Notes: a model not told the origin generated them from the sequence alone. A stretch of 51,371 bases of DNA from Candidatus Fibrimonadaceae bacterium (GCA_031281345.1 JAITFN010000028.1:1-51371), one strand, 5' to 3'; shown: positions 9,221 to 17,191, counted from the first letter of the stretch. Program-made: numbers and translations.

Positions 9221-9255
9221 TCCGTGTAATATAGAAAAATCTATATTCACCCTAT
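9221..9255. promoter_or_regulatory. Back-to-back -10 boxes, glycosyltransferase-like gene and yhhQ
   Basis: TATATT on the minus strand (9228-9233) ends 7 bases before the ATG at 9220, and TATATT on the plus strand (9242-9247) ends 8 bases before the ATG at 9256. The two boxes are only 8 bases apart, so polymerase could occupy only one at a time. Confidence 0.55.
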
Positions 9256-9927
9256 ATGACTTCACCTCTCTTCTCCTTGCTTTGTACCATGTTTATAACT
9301 GTAATGTTGGTTAGCAATATAATAGCCCTTAAAATGATAAGCATTGGTCCTTTTATTGCCCCAGCGGCTGTGATTATTTTCCCGTTTACCTATATTCTCT
9401 CCGATGTTTTTAACGAAGTGTATGGATACAGGGCTACGCGCAGAACGGCTTGGTATGCCTTTGGTGCCAATCTATTGATGGTGGCTCTTTTCAAATTGGC
9501 AATTCTCATACCGGGGGCACCTTTTTGGGGACCCGAAGCTCAAAAAGCTTTTGAAGATGTTTTGAGCGGAACTTGGCGCATTTTTATTGCGAGCCTAGCG
9601 GCTTATATGATTGGCGACCTTGCGAACGACCTTATTTTCAGAACAATGAAGGGTATGCACGGCGAGAAAAAATTTGGACTACGCTCCGTATTTTCTTCTA
9701 TGATAGGCGTTGCCATAGACAGCGTTGTATTTATCACTGTGGCTTTTTACGGAACTCCATTCTTTACTTTTGCCATAATTCCATCTCAGTGGTCTATTAA
9801 AATTCTCTATGAGATTATTCTTTTGCCTTTTACAATTTTGGTGGTGAGAAAAATAAAGCAAATGGAGAGCAATATTGCAAACAAAAAATCTGAAGAGTTA
9901 GGGATTTTAGATAGGCTGTTTATATAA
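9256..9927 (+). CDS. yhhQ: Queuosine precursor transporter (YhhQ/VUT family)
   Basis: A 223-residue, six-helix inner-membrane protein of the ECF-like vitamin uptake family, which imports queuine or preQ precursors for tRNA modification. Recognised by IALKMISIG in the first part, the FPFTYILSDVFNEVYGYRATRR signature near residue 45, and the later helix with SSMIGVAIDSVVFI. It ends convergently with the tRNA methylthiotransferase gene, overlapping it by 8 bases. Confidence 0.88.
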   Translation: MTSPLFSLLCTMFITVMLVSNIIALKMISIGPFIAPAAVIIFPFTYILSDVFNEVYGYRATRRTAWYAFGANLLMVALFKLAILIPGAPFWGPEAQKAFEDVLSGTWRIFIASLAAYMIGDLANDLIFRTMKGMHGEKKFGLRSVFSSMIGVAIDSVVFITVAFYGTPFFTFAIIPSQWSIKILYEIILLPFTILVVRKIKQMESNIANKKSEELGILDRLFI

Positions 9928-11179
9928 TTTCTTCAGCGATTAATGCGAATGCCTCCGCATCGTTGACTTTTACATTTATTCTATCGCCAATTTTGTAGTT
10001 GCCGTGTACGGCAACTGGTTTGTAATTATTTGCTCTGCCGATGAGGGAATTTCTTTTGCCTATTTCATCTATCAAGATGCTTTGCTCTGTGCCTACGTAT
10101 TTCAAATTGTTTTGCAAGGCTACTTCGGTGAAAACTTTTGTGAGTTCTGCGCTTCGCCTATATTTTTCAAGGCTTGGAATTTGGTTTTGCAATTTAGCTG
10201 CGAGCGTTCCTTTGCGAGGGACAAAGCGGGTTCTGTTGCAACCCGTTGGTTTACTCCATTTTATTAAATCCAAACTTTTTTCAAAATCCTCCTCTGTTTC
10301 TTCAGGAAATCCAACTATTATATCTGTGGAAATTGCAAAATTGCTGAACTCGGTGTAAAAAAAATCTACAAGTTTTTTGTAATCGCTCACTGAATGTTTG
10401 CGTTTCATCGCTTGCAAAATTTTATCGCTTCCGCTTTGCACAGGCAAGTGCAAAAATTTAAATACCCTTTCGTCTCTGTAAACTTCTGCGAGTTTTTCTG
10501 CGTAGCTCAAGGTGTGCCTTGGGTTTCCCATTCCCATTCTTATGCGGTAATCCCCTTTTGTTTTTTTTAAAATTTGCATAACAAGCTCGGCTAAGTCCAC
10601 TCCAATATCAAAGCCATAGCAGGCGGCATCTTGCGCTGTTAGCCAAATTTCTTTGCAACCGTTTTCTATCAAGGTTTTTGTTTCGTTTACAATTTGCTCT
10701 GGCGCATAACTTTGCAGCCTTCCTTTTACCATTCTTGTGGAACAAAATGAACAAGCATCCATACAGCCTTCGGCAATGCTCACAATTCCAACAATGGGAT
10801 TTTTGCGGATTTTTGGAATTCCAAGTTTTGGGGAATGTTCTTTTTGCAAATCAAAAACAGTTTCGCCGGCAATTATTTTTTTTATTATTTCTGGAATTCT
10901 CTCAAGGGCGTGAGTACTCGCTATGGAAATTTTTGGGTCAATTTTTTTGAGTGATGCAATTAGTTCTGGTGTTGTGCAACCCGTTACCAGCATAGGGGTG
11001 CTGGGGTGATTTTCTTTGGCGTTTCTAACCGCTTTTAATGCAGAACTATCGCCTTTAACTGTGCATAAATTTAAAACTATGACATTTTCAGAATCATAAC
11101 CGTTTTTTGAAAGTAAACCGGCAATCTGTTCGCTCTCGCTTAAATTCGCGCTACAACCTTGGGATATAATTAAGGACAT
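9920..11179 (-). CDS. tRNA t6A37 methylthiotransferase, archaeal/eukaryal (CDKAL1/e-MtaB) type
   Basis: This radical-SAM methylthiotransferase adds a methylthio group to t6A37 of tRNA. The N-terminal UPF0004 domain has Cys9, Cys39 and Cys68 for the auxiliary cluster. The radical-SAM cluster is Cys139-x3-Cys143-x2-Cys146 in EGCMDACSFC. The C-terminal TRAM domain lies near 355-419. The middle is unlike bacterial MiaB or MtaB and matches the archaeal/CDKAL1 branch: TAQDAACYGFDIG, RIRMGMGNPRH, RVFKFLHLPVQSGSD and STDIIVGFPEETEEDF. At 419 aa it lacks the long C-terminal membrane tail of animal CDKAL1. The start overlaps the end of the BadF-type ATPase gene by 10 bases, so they are co-translated. 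Confidence 0.85.
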   Translation of the reverse strand: MSLIISQGCSANLSESEQIAGLLSKNGYDSENVIVLNLCTVKGDSSALKAVRNAKENHPSTPMLVTGCTTPELIASLKKIDPKISIASTHALERIPEIIKKIIAGETVFDLQKEHSPKLGIPKIRKNPIVGIVSIAEGCMDACSFCSTRMVKGRLQSYAPEQIVNETKTLIENGCKEIWLTAQDAACYGFDIGVDLAELVMQILKKTKGDYRIRMGMGNPRHTLSYAEKLAEVYRDERVFKFLHLPVQSGSDKILQAMKRKHSVSDYKKLVDFFYTEFSNFAISTDIIVGFPEETEEDFEKSLDLIKWSKPTGCNRTRFVPRKGTLAAKLQNQIPSLEKYRRSAELTKVFTEVALQNNLKYVGTEQSILIDEIGKRNSLIGRANNYKPVAVHGNYKIGDRINVKVNDAEAFALIAEEII

Positions 11180-12990
11180 TTTCCCTTTTTCATATATTCT
11201 TTTGTCAAAAGCGCAATGCCAATGGCTCCCATTTCTCCTGGGTGAATGGGGCGAATAGGAGTTAAACCTGTGTGTTGCTCAAATGCGCGTAGCACGGCAT
11301 CGTTTTTGAATGTGCCGCCCTGAACCACAACTTTTTTGCCCAGAGAATCTAAATTGCGCAAGCGAATTACTTTTGTGAAAACATTATCTATAATGGAGCG
11401 GCAAATACCAGCTATTATATCTTCTGGTTTTTTGCCATCTCTTTGCTCCGTTATTATAGAACTGTTCATAAACACAGTACAACGGCTGCCGAGCTTTGAG
11501 GGATTTTTGGAGCGAAATGCCATTTCTGCTATTTGCTCCATTTTTATTCCAAGGCTACGAGCATAAGTTTCTATAAAAGAACCACAACCACTTGAACACG
11601 CCTCATTTAAAATTATACCTGTAACAACGCCTCCGGCCACGGAAATTGCTTTCATATCTTGGCCGCCAATGTCCAATATAAAACTAACATCATCGCACAC
11701 TTTTTTTGCAGCCTTTGCGTGCGCCACAGTTTCAACTGTGTGATAATCTGCGTGAAGCGCACGATAAAAAAGCAATTCACCATATCCTGTTGTTCCAACA
11801 CCCAAAATTTCAAGTTCTGCTCCCGCTTCTTTGTAGCGTTCATTTAATTGAATAAGTGCACTTTTAAGTACAACAAGAGGGTCGCCCTGATTGCCAGAAT
11901 AAAAACTATCTATAACTTCTTCGTTTTCATTGAGCAGCACAAATTTTGTTGTTGTGCTGCCAGCATCTATGCCAAGGTATGCCTGCACAGTTTCGCCTTT
12001 CTTTGGAGCAGGGTAGTTTCCGTCAAATAGCGAGTGCTTGCGCATAAATTCGCTTTTTTCTTTTTCACTTTTAAAAAATGGCGGAGTGGCTTCGTTATCG
12101 CTTTTGCTTTTTCTGTTTGCTGAAAAATGTTCAAGTGCGTGCAAACTTTTTTCTTTTACATAGTTGCATTTTTTGCCTTTGTATATTGCGCCAGCAGAGA
12201 GAGCTGCTCCCCAAGCGACCAAAATTTCTGAATGTTCTGGTACCAAAACCTGCGAACTCAAAATTCCAAGTCGTTGCTGAAATACCCCAACAAGCGAAGG
12301 ATTGAAAGTCAAAGGACCGCCCTCAAAAAGCACGGGCGGTTTAATTTCCATTCCCTGCGCAAGCCCGCCTATTGTCTGTTTTGCAATGGCGTGAAAACTG
12401 GAAAGCGCAATATCTTCTTTGGCAACTCCTTGATTCAAAAGAGGCTGAATATCTGTTTTTGCAAAAACCCCGCACCTACCGGAAATTTCGTAAACCTTTT
12501 CGCCTCTGGAAGCATAGTTCTCAAATTCTTCGGTTTTTATTTTCAAAAGTTCTGCAATTTGATCTATAAAAGCTCCGGTTCCGCCAGCGCACACTCCGTT
12601 CATTCGCATGTCACTTGCGAGCAGTTTGCCGGTTGTTTTGTCTTTTTCAAAAAATATAACCTTTGCATCTTGACCGCCAAGTTCTATTGCAACTCTGGTT
12701 TCTGGATACATTTCACGCACTGCCAAAGCATTTGCAACAACTTCTTGAACAAAAAAAGAACCTGTTTTTTCTGCAAAGGGTTGCCCGCCAGAGCCGCAAA
12801 AAGAAACCACAAAATGGTTCTCAAATAAATTATGAGCTTCTGTTAAAAGTTCGCGAACTGTTTTTGCCTGCATTGCATTGTGCCTTTGGTAGCGGCTGTG
12901 CAAAAGCCGTTTAGATTCAGGTTCTACAACAGCTATTTTAACAGTTGTTGAACCTACATCAACACCAACCCACAAATCGCCATTATGCAT
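11170..12990 (-). CDS. Tandem BadF/BadG/HgdC-type ATPase (2-hydroxyacyl-CoA dehydratase activator-like)
   Basis: The 606 residues are two consecutive BcrAD_BadFG ASKHA-fold domains. The first starts GVDVGSTTVK (residue 9) with cluster cysteines in NGVCAGGTGAF and GRCGVF. The second starts GIDAGSTTTK (near 343) with NEACSSGCGSF and SRCTVF. Such proteins hydrolyse ATP to push an electron from a bridging 4Fe-4S cluster to a partner enzyme. The usual long relatives of 1000-1400 aa also carry a C-terminal DUF2229/dehydratase-like part; here the gene ends after the second ATPase domain. No dehydratase or benzoyl-CoA reductase gene is nearby. The gene is coupled by overlap to a Wzz-like gene upstream and a radical-SAM gene downstream. 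The partner is unknown. Confidence 0.88.
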   Translation of the reverse strand: MHNGDLWVGVDVGSTTVKIAVVEPESKRLLHSRYQRHNAMQAKTVRELLTEAHNLFENHFVVSFCGSGGQPFAEKTGSFFVQEVVANALAVREMYPETRVAIELGGQDAKVIFFEKDKTTGKLLASDMRMNGVCAGGTGAFIDQIAELLKIKTEEFENYASRGEKVYEISGRCGVFAKTDIQPLLNQGVAKEDIALSSFHAIAKQTIGGLAQGMEIKPPVLFEGGPLTFNPSLVGVFQQRLGILSSQVLVPEHSEILVAWGAALSAGAIYKGKKCNYVKEKSLHALEHFSANRKSKSDNEATPPFFKSEKEKSEFMRKHSLFDGNYPAPKKGETVQAYLGIDAGSTTTKFVLLNENEEVIDSFYSGNQGDPLVVLKSALIQLNERYKEAGAELEILGVGTTGYGELLFYRALHADYHTVETVAHAKAAKKVCDDVSFILDIGGQDMKAISVAGGVVTGIILNEACSSGCGSFIETYARSLGIKMEQIAEMAFRSKNPSKLGSRCTVFMNSSIITEQRDGKKPEDIIAGICRSIIDNVFTKVIRLRNLDSLGKKVVVQGGTFKNDAVLRAFEQHTGLTPIRPIHPGEMGAIGIALLTKEYMKKGKCP

Positions 12991-13990
12991 TTTTTCTCCA
13001 AGTAGCTTTTTTCTCTAAAAACATATCGTAAAGAACGGCAACCAACATAGCAAAAAATATCGCAGCCACTCCTCCAACTAAAACAATAATTCTTCTTTTT
13101 GGCTTGGATTTTTCAATTGGTTTCATAGGCAAGTCTATAACATCTAAAACAGGTATATCGCGAGCTTCGTCTATCTTTGCAATTTCATATTGCTTTTGCA
13201 ACTGTATCATAATCTCTTGATTCATAAGAACCTCTCTCTGCAACCTTGCGTCTTCCAATTCATCTGCAGGGTCAACTCGAAGCCTGTTTCGCTGCCTAAA
13301 TCTGCGAAGGTTATCTTCTGCTTCTTTGAGGTTGTCTTTTATTTCCAAAAGCCTTTCTTCCGTGAATTTTCTGTTCTCCGATGCCTTAAAGTGCATTTTG
13401 TTTTTTAAAATATAGGTTAACTGATTATATATAAAGTTGTTCACATCAAAAGAAACCTGAGGGTCTTGAAATTCTGTGGTGAGCGTTATTACCCCGCTTT
13501 TTTTGTCTTGTGAAAAAACTATGTATTTGCCTTTTTTAAGGGCAGAGAGCATTTTGTATTTCAGCTTCATTTGCCAGTTTTCTTTTGTTGTATCTGGCTT
13601 TATTTTCCAAAGAGTTTGCAAATCAACCGGAGTTAAGGTATCTGGCAGAGCCACAGAAACATTCCATTTTTCTGCCAAAATGGATTGAAGCATATTGTTA
13701 GACAAAATTATATCTTGCAAATATGCAGAAGGGTCGTCTGCTTTGGATGTGGAAACTCCAGCGAGCATTGCTAGTGCCCCAAGCCCGCTGCTTTGCGGGC
13801 TTCCGGTAGTTTGGTAAATGATTTTTGCTTCTGTTTGATAAAAAGGTGTTGACAAAAACGCAAAGGCAAAAGCCCCCCCTACAACAAGCACAAAAACCAA
13901 AACAGCCAAAACCCTGTGCTTCAAAGTTCGCTTTATTATTGAAAGCATGAGTTCCAGCAAGTCAATTTCTTCTTCGCTTTGAGTTTGCAT
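12983..13990 (-). CDS. Wzz/chain-length-determinant family inner-membrane protein
   Basis: The 335 residues have the Wzz layout: a cytoplasmic N-terminus, membrane segment about 28-50, a periplasmic domain starting FYQTEAKIIYQ, a long coiled coil (about 205-270), and a second membrane segment near 305-325 after a Pro/Lys-rich PMKPIEKSKPKRR motif. These proteins set the chain length of O-antigen or exported polysaccharide. There is no tyrosine-kinase domain. It is the first gene of the operon with the BadF-type ATPase and the methylthiotransferase, an unexpected pairing. Confidence 0.85.
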   Translation of the reverse strand: MQTQSEEEIDLLELMLSIIKRTLKHRVLAVLVFVLVVGGAFAFAFLSTPFYQTEAKIIYQTTGSPQSSGLGALAMLAGVSTSKADDPSAYLQDIILSNNMLQSILAEKWNVSVALPDTLTPVDLQTLWKIKPDTTKENWQMKLKYKMLSALKKGKYIVFSQDKKSGVITLTTEFQDPQVSFDVNNFIYNQLTYILKNKMHFKASENRKFTEERLLEIKDNLKEAEDNLRRFRQRNRLRVDPADELEDARLQREVLMNQEIMIQLQKQYEIAKIDEARDIPVLDVIDLPMKPIEKSKPKRRIIVLVGGVAAIFFAMLVAVLYDMFLEKKATWRKNA

Positions 13991-14034
13991 AAGGTAGAAT
14001 ATAGTAAATATCTGATTTTTTCTATTTTCCCTTT
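13991..14034. promoter_or_regulatory. Divergent promoters, wzz-like operon and FGE-like lipoprotein
   Basis: Minus strand TATATT (13998-14003) ends 7 bases before the ATG at 13990. Plus strand TATTTT (14023-14028) ends 6 bases (CCCTTT) before the ATG at 14035. No Shine-Dalgarno is seen on either side. Confidence 0.5.
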
Positions 14035-14694
14035 ATGAGCATAGCAAAGTTCCTCGCGTTCCCTGCTGTTTTTGCAATATTTTTGGCAGCTTGTGGTGAG
14101 GTGAGTGGTGGGTTTGAAGATGGATATAGTTCTTCCAACTACGGTACGAATAGCTCAAGCAGTTTTGACATAGGATTAGAATGGATACCTGCTCCAGACA
14201 GTTCATTTGTACATGGAACAACTAAGATAATGCTTGATGCTTACGATATTTCCAAAAACTTAATTACGCAAAAACAATATAAAATAGTAATGGGCGTAAA
14301 TCCTTCAAAAAAAGACACTCTGCCTATTTATGGCGTAACTTGGTTAGAGGCGGTAGAGTTCTGCAAAAAATTATCCCTTTTAATGGGTTTAGATTCAAAT
14401 GCTGTGAGATTGCCTACGGAAGCCGAGTGGGAATATGCGGCTATTCCTGGAGTTATACAGAGAAACCTTGATTATTGGGAATGGACAAACGATTGCTGGG
14501 ATGCTCGTTTCCCTTATGAGGAAAAAAATCCAAGCGGTCCGCCCAACTGCCCAGCTAGTGCGAACAAAGTATGCAAGGGTTTTAACAAAGAATTTGAAGA
14601 ACGTCCTGCAACAAACCCTTCTTCAAAAGAAATAAGAGGCAGCTACATAAGTTTTAGGGTTGTACTCAAAAAAAAATCAAAAAGAAATTTCTAA
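14035..14694 (+). CDS. Lipoprotein with formylglycine-generating-enzyme (SUMF1) fold
   Basis: A 219-residue protein with lipobox LAAC (Cys20) and a short Ser/Asn/Gly linker. The rest matches the FGE-sulfatase family: WIPAPDSSFVHG at the start, YDISKNLITQKQYKIVMG, PIYGVTWLEAVEFCKKLS, RLPTEAEWEYAA and the tryptophan-rich DYWEWTNDCWD, ending in ISFRVVLKK. The domain is shortened between the TEAEWEYAA motif and the WEWTNDC motif compared with full FGE proteins (about 250 aa). A substrate-binding or structural role is therefore more likely than catalysis. Confidence 0.8.
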   Translation: MSIAKFLAFPAVFAIFLAACGEVSGGFEDGYSSSNYGTNSSSSFDIGLEWIPAPDSSFVHGTTKIMLDAYDISKNLITQKQYKIVMGVNPSKKDTLPIYGVTWLEAVEFCKKLSLLMGLDSNAVRLPTEAEWEYAAIPGVIQRNLDYWEWTNDCWDARFPYEEKNPSGPPNCPASANKVCKGFNKEFEERPATNPSSKEIRGSYISFRVVLKKKSKRNF

Positions 14695-14704
14695 ATTAAA
14701 GCCC

Positions 14705-15517
14705 ATGTCTAATCAAAATTATGTTCCGCCATCTTATAGATACTTGACTTTTGCCATAATAATAGCAGTTATAGGCTCGGTTTTGGTATCTGGTTCTTTT
14801 TACACAGTTAGGGCAGGTGAAAAAGCTCTTGTTTTCACTTGGGGAAAAATAACTTCGGTCACAAGCGAGGGTTTGCACTTTAAGGTTCCAATTATGCAAA
14901 CTGTTTCAAAAGTGGATATCCGTACCCAAAAAGCCGAGGCTCCGGCAGCGGCAGCTTCTAAAAATATGCAAACCGTTTCTACGGTGCTAACCCTTAACTA
15001 TCACCTTGACCCAAACAAACTTAGCGAGCTGTACTCTACGGTTGGTTTGGAGGTTGAAAATAAAATAATAGCGGCGCGCATTCAAGAAACAGTTAAAGCA
15101 GTTGTTGCTCGCTACACAGCAGAGGAATTGCTTTCTATGCGTGAGCAGGTTAAAAATGAAATTTCCGAGAGCTTAACAAAACAGCTTATGGAATATAATA
15201 TAATAGTGGATGCCGGTGGTGTACAAATAACCAATTTTGATTTTAGCCGCGGCTTTAACGAAGCAATTGAAGACAAGCAGGTTGCGGAGCAAAAAGCATT
15301 AACGGCAAAGAATAATTTGGAAAGAATAAAGGTTGAAGCCGACCAGAAAATTGCCCAAGCTCGCGGCGAGGCAGAGGCCATTCGCATTCAGGCAGATGCT
15401 ATTCGCGCTCAGGGTGGCAAAGAGTATGTTAATTTGAAAGGCATTGAAAAATGGGATGGTAGGTTGCCTACTTACACAGGTGGCAGTGGTCCAATACCCT
15501 TTTTGGAAATCAAGTAA
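14705..15517 (+). CDS. SPFH/prohibitin-family membrane protein
   Basis: One membrane segment (about 13-33) is followed by a PHB domain (SGSFYTVRAGEKALVFTWGKI to about residue 190), then a coiled coil rich in Glu/Ala/Gln. The protein resembles HflC/prohibitin scaffolds that assemble in rings around FtsH or organise membrane domains. No hflK partner is adjacent, and ftsH lies 12 kb away. The start chosen is the ATG at 14705, where TAAATT (14692-14697) ends 7 bases upstream. An in-frame ATG at 14660 would run inside the previous gene. Confidence 0.85.
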   Translation: MSNQNYVPPSYRYLTFAIIIAVIGSVLVSGSFYTVRAGEKALVFTWGKITSVTSEGLHFKVPIMQTVSKVDIRTQKAEAPAAAASKNMQTVSTVLTLNYHLDPNKLSELYSTVGLEVENKIIAARIQETVKAVVARYTAEELLSMREQVKNEISESLTKQLMEYNIIVDAGGVQITNFDFSRGFNEAIEDKQVAEQKALTAKNNLERIKVEADQKIAQARGEAEAIRIQADAIRAQGGKEYVNLKGIEKWDGRLPTYTGGSGPIPFLEIK

Positions 15518-15823
15518 TTGAAGGCATTGTTTTTTTTGCTTCGCACAGCGGGCGTTGTGCTGATAATTTACGTTGCTTTGGTTCTTTATTTGAATATGCG
15601 CAAAGAAAATATTTTATCTTTCGCATATCAAGAAGTTGAAGTAAAAAAAGAAAATGATTCCATTTTGGTAATAGGATACAGACTTGGCAGTGCAAGGGCT
15701 AAAGAATATGCAGACTCTTTAACAAAAGAGAACATTCCAAATAAACTGCAATTGGTGGAACCCATATACAACGAAAAAGATTATTTGCATAGCAGGTATG
15801 GGATTTTTTACCCTAAGTTTTAG
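15518..15823 (+). CDS. Small single-pass membrane protein (101 aa)
   Basis: The TTG start directly follows the stop codon of the SPFH gene, so the two are surely co-transcribed. A membrane segment spans about 5-25. The rest is a soluble domain with VIGYRLGSARAKEYADSL and ends YGIFYPKF. I do not recognise the family. Its position suggests a partner of the SPFH protein. Confidence 0.65.
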   Translation: MKALFFLLRTAGVVLIIYVALVLYLNMRKENILSFAYQEVEVKKENDSILVIGYRLGSARAKEYADSLTKENIPNKLQLVEPIYNEKDYLHSRYGIFYPKF

Positions 15824-15857
15824 CCCCCATAATTAAAATATGGGGGGGGGGGGGGGG
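15824..15857 (+). terminator. Hairpin running into a 16-G tract
   Basis: CCCCCATA (15824-15831), a 7-base A/T loop and TATGGGGG (15839-15846) form an 8-bp stem directly after the stop codon. The G run continues to 15857 (16 G in all). No U-tract follows, so terminator activity is uncertain. Confidence 0.4.
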
Positions 15858-15941
15858 TATAATTTGGGAATAATTTAAGCCTGTTTTGGAGGTTTTCCTA
15901 AGTTTTTGTTAGGAGAGCAATAAAAAATCATTTTTTTTAGT

Positions 15942-15957
15942 CAAGCCCTAGGGCTTG
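15942..15957. repeat. 16-bp perfect palindrome upstream of the HU gene
   Basis: CAAGCCCTAGGGCTTG reads the same on both strands and lies about 40 bases before the HU -10 box. It could be a protein-binding site; there is no T-tract on the downstream side. Confidence 0.5.
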
Positions 15958-15996
15958 GGGGTCTAGGTTTGGTAAATTAATCTGAAATTTTTTTAC

Positions 15997-16009
15997 TATA
16001 TTCTCCACC
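15997..16009 (+). promoter_or_regulatory. -10 box and spacer of the HU gene
   Basis: TATATT (15997-16002) then CTCCACC (7 bases) and the ATG at 16010. No -35 is evident and no ribosome site is present. Confidence 0.5.
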
Positions 16010-16360
16010 ATGCCTATAACAAAAAATGATTTGATTAACGAAACTGCTATATTATGCGGAATAACAAGAGATGATGTGAGAATTGCCATAGAGCAATTCT
16101 TTAATGCTGTAAAAGATTCAATAAAAGACGGTAAATCTTTAGAACTAAGAGGTTTTGGTACATTTTCTCCAAAGACCTGCAACCCAAGGGTAGGTCGCAA
16201 TTTGCAAACTGGAGAGCTTATACCTCTAGCCACAGGCAGAAGTATGAATTTTAAATTTTCTTCTGAACTTAAAGCTAAGATAACAGGCTCTGATCCTAAT
16301 CCGGCAACTGCCAGCAAACTGTCTCAAGTTCGTGAGCTTGCAAAAACTGATTCGCTTTAG
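16010..16360 (+). CDS. HU/IHF-family DNA-binding protein
   Basis: The 116 residues start MPITKNDLINE and contain the helical dimer core, GFGTFSPKTCNPRVGRNLQTGE (the DNA-binding arm with its conserved N-P-R/G-R-N-x-x-T-G pattern) and the following strand ending FKFSSELKAKI. The family normally stops here at about 95 residues. The extra 24-residue tail is encoded in the stretch that overlaps the 3' end of ung on the other strand. It is a nucleoid protein that bends DNA. Confidence 0.93.
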   Translation: MPITKNDLINETAILCGITRDDVRIAIEQFFNAVKDSIKDGKSLELRGFGTFSPKTCNPRVGRNLQTGELIPLATGRSMNFKFSSELKAKITGSDPNPATASKLSQVRELAKTDSL

Positions 16361-16970
16361 AGAAATGCTTGCAGCCTATGAAGCCTTGATATGCCGAGAG
16401 CGGCGAAGGATGAGGAGCTTCAAGTACAAGGTGATTTTTATTTTTAGCTATTAAAAATTTTTTCTTGCGGGCAAAGCTTCCCCAAAGCATAAACACCAAA
16501 TTTTCTTTGCTCTCAGAAAGCCTTTGAATTATTGAATCTGTGAATTGTTCCCAGCCGATGTAAAAATGTGATGCAGCTTGATTTGCTCTAACAGAGAGGG
16601 AAGCATTGAGTAGCAGAACTCCTTGCTTTGCCCAGTTCTCCAAGTTGCCGTGTGTTGCGGGTTTAATTCCCAAATCATTTTCCAACTCTTTGTAAATATT
16701 TTGTAAACTCGGAGGAATGCCTATTCCGCGAGGAACAGAAAAAGAAAGTCCGTGTGCTTGCCCTATTCCGTGATAAGGGTCTTGCCCCAAAATAACAACC
16801 TTGGTATTTGGCACTGGACACAAATCCATTGCGTTGAAAAATAAATTCGCGGGCGGATAAATGGTGTATTGTTTTCTCTCTTGTACAATTTTATTTTTTA
16901 TTTCTGCAAACCAAGGAGTTTCAAAAAGGTCTGATAGCAAGTTTAGCCATGAGGGTTCCAGCTTTACCAT
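16296..16970 (-). CDS. ung: Uracil-DNA glycosylase
   Basis: Ung removes uracil from DNA. The 224 residues contain the catalytic GQDPYHG (Asp activates water), LLLNASLSVRANQAASH, the W-x-x-F-T-D-x-I helix and HPSPLSAYQGFIGCKHFSKAN with the catalytic His. Length is normal and the C-terminus is intact. The last 65 bases are antisense to the HU gene. It follows the 55-aa YcaR-type gene by two bases, so the two are one transcript. Confidence 0.97.
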   Translation of the reverse strand: MVKLEPSWLNLLSDLFETPWFAEIKNKIVQERKQYTIYPPANLFFNAMDLCPVPNTKVVILGQDPYHGIGQAHGLSFSVPRGIGIPPSLQNIYKELENDLGIKPATHGNLENWAKQGVLLLNASLSVRANQAASHFYIGWEQFTDSIIQRLSESKENLVFMLWGSFARKKKFLIAKNKNHLVLEAPHPSPLSAYQGFIGCKHFSKANQFLQAHELETVCWQLPD

Positions 16971-16972
16971 TC

Positions 16973-17140
16973 TTAGTTCTCAAGCTGCACAGCTTCTTCT
17001 GCAAGCAAAACGGGAATGCCGCCTCTAATGGGGTAAGCTATTTTTTTATCTGCGGTAACAAGGGTGTTTTCATCGCCTTCGTGCAAAGGTTGTTTTGTTA
17101 TTGGGCAACATAAAATCTCTAATAAATCTTTGGAAATCAT
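16973..17140 (-). CDS. YcaR/Trm112-like UPF0434 small protein (55 aa)
   Basis: The 55-residue protein starts MISKDLLEILCCPITKQPL and ends with AYPIRGGIPVLLAEEA, the hallmark of the UPF0434/Trm112-like family. In the family this fold sits beside methyltransferases or acts as a small zinc-ribbon partner; here only a Cys-Cys-Pro remains of the zinc site. A TATATT box ends 6 bases before the ATG. The stop lies two bases before the ung ATG. Confidence 0.82.
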   Translation of the reverse strand: MISKDLLEILCCPITKQPLHEGDENTLVTADKKIAYPIRGGIPVLLAEEAVQLEN

Positions 17141-17191
17141 AATGAGAATATAGTAATAATCTATATTTACCCTTTAACCAAAGGAGGATTT
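17141..17191. promoter_or_regulatory. Divergent promoters, ycaR-ung and rubrerythrin
   Basis: Minus strand TATATT (17147-17152) ends 6 bases before the ycaR-like ATG. Plus strand TATATT (17162-17167) is followed by a leader with AAAGGAGG 5 bases before the rubrerythrin ATG at 17192. One intergenic space thus holds one leaderless and one Shine-Dalgarno start. Confidence 0.6.

Noticed and set aside
12232..12828. 198-codon frame antisense to the BadF-type ATPase
   Set aside because: The Cys/Phe/Lys-rich translation has no domain and follows from the codon use of the real gene.
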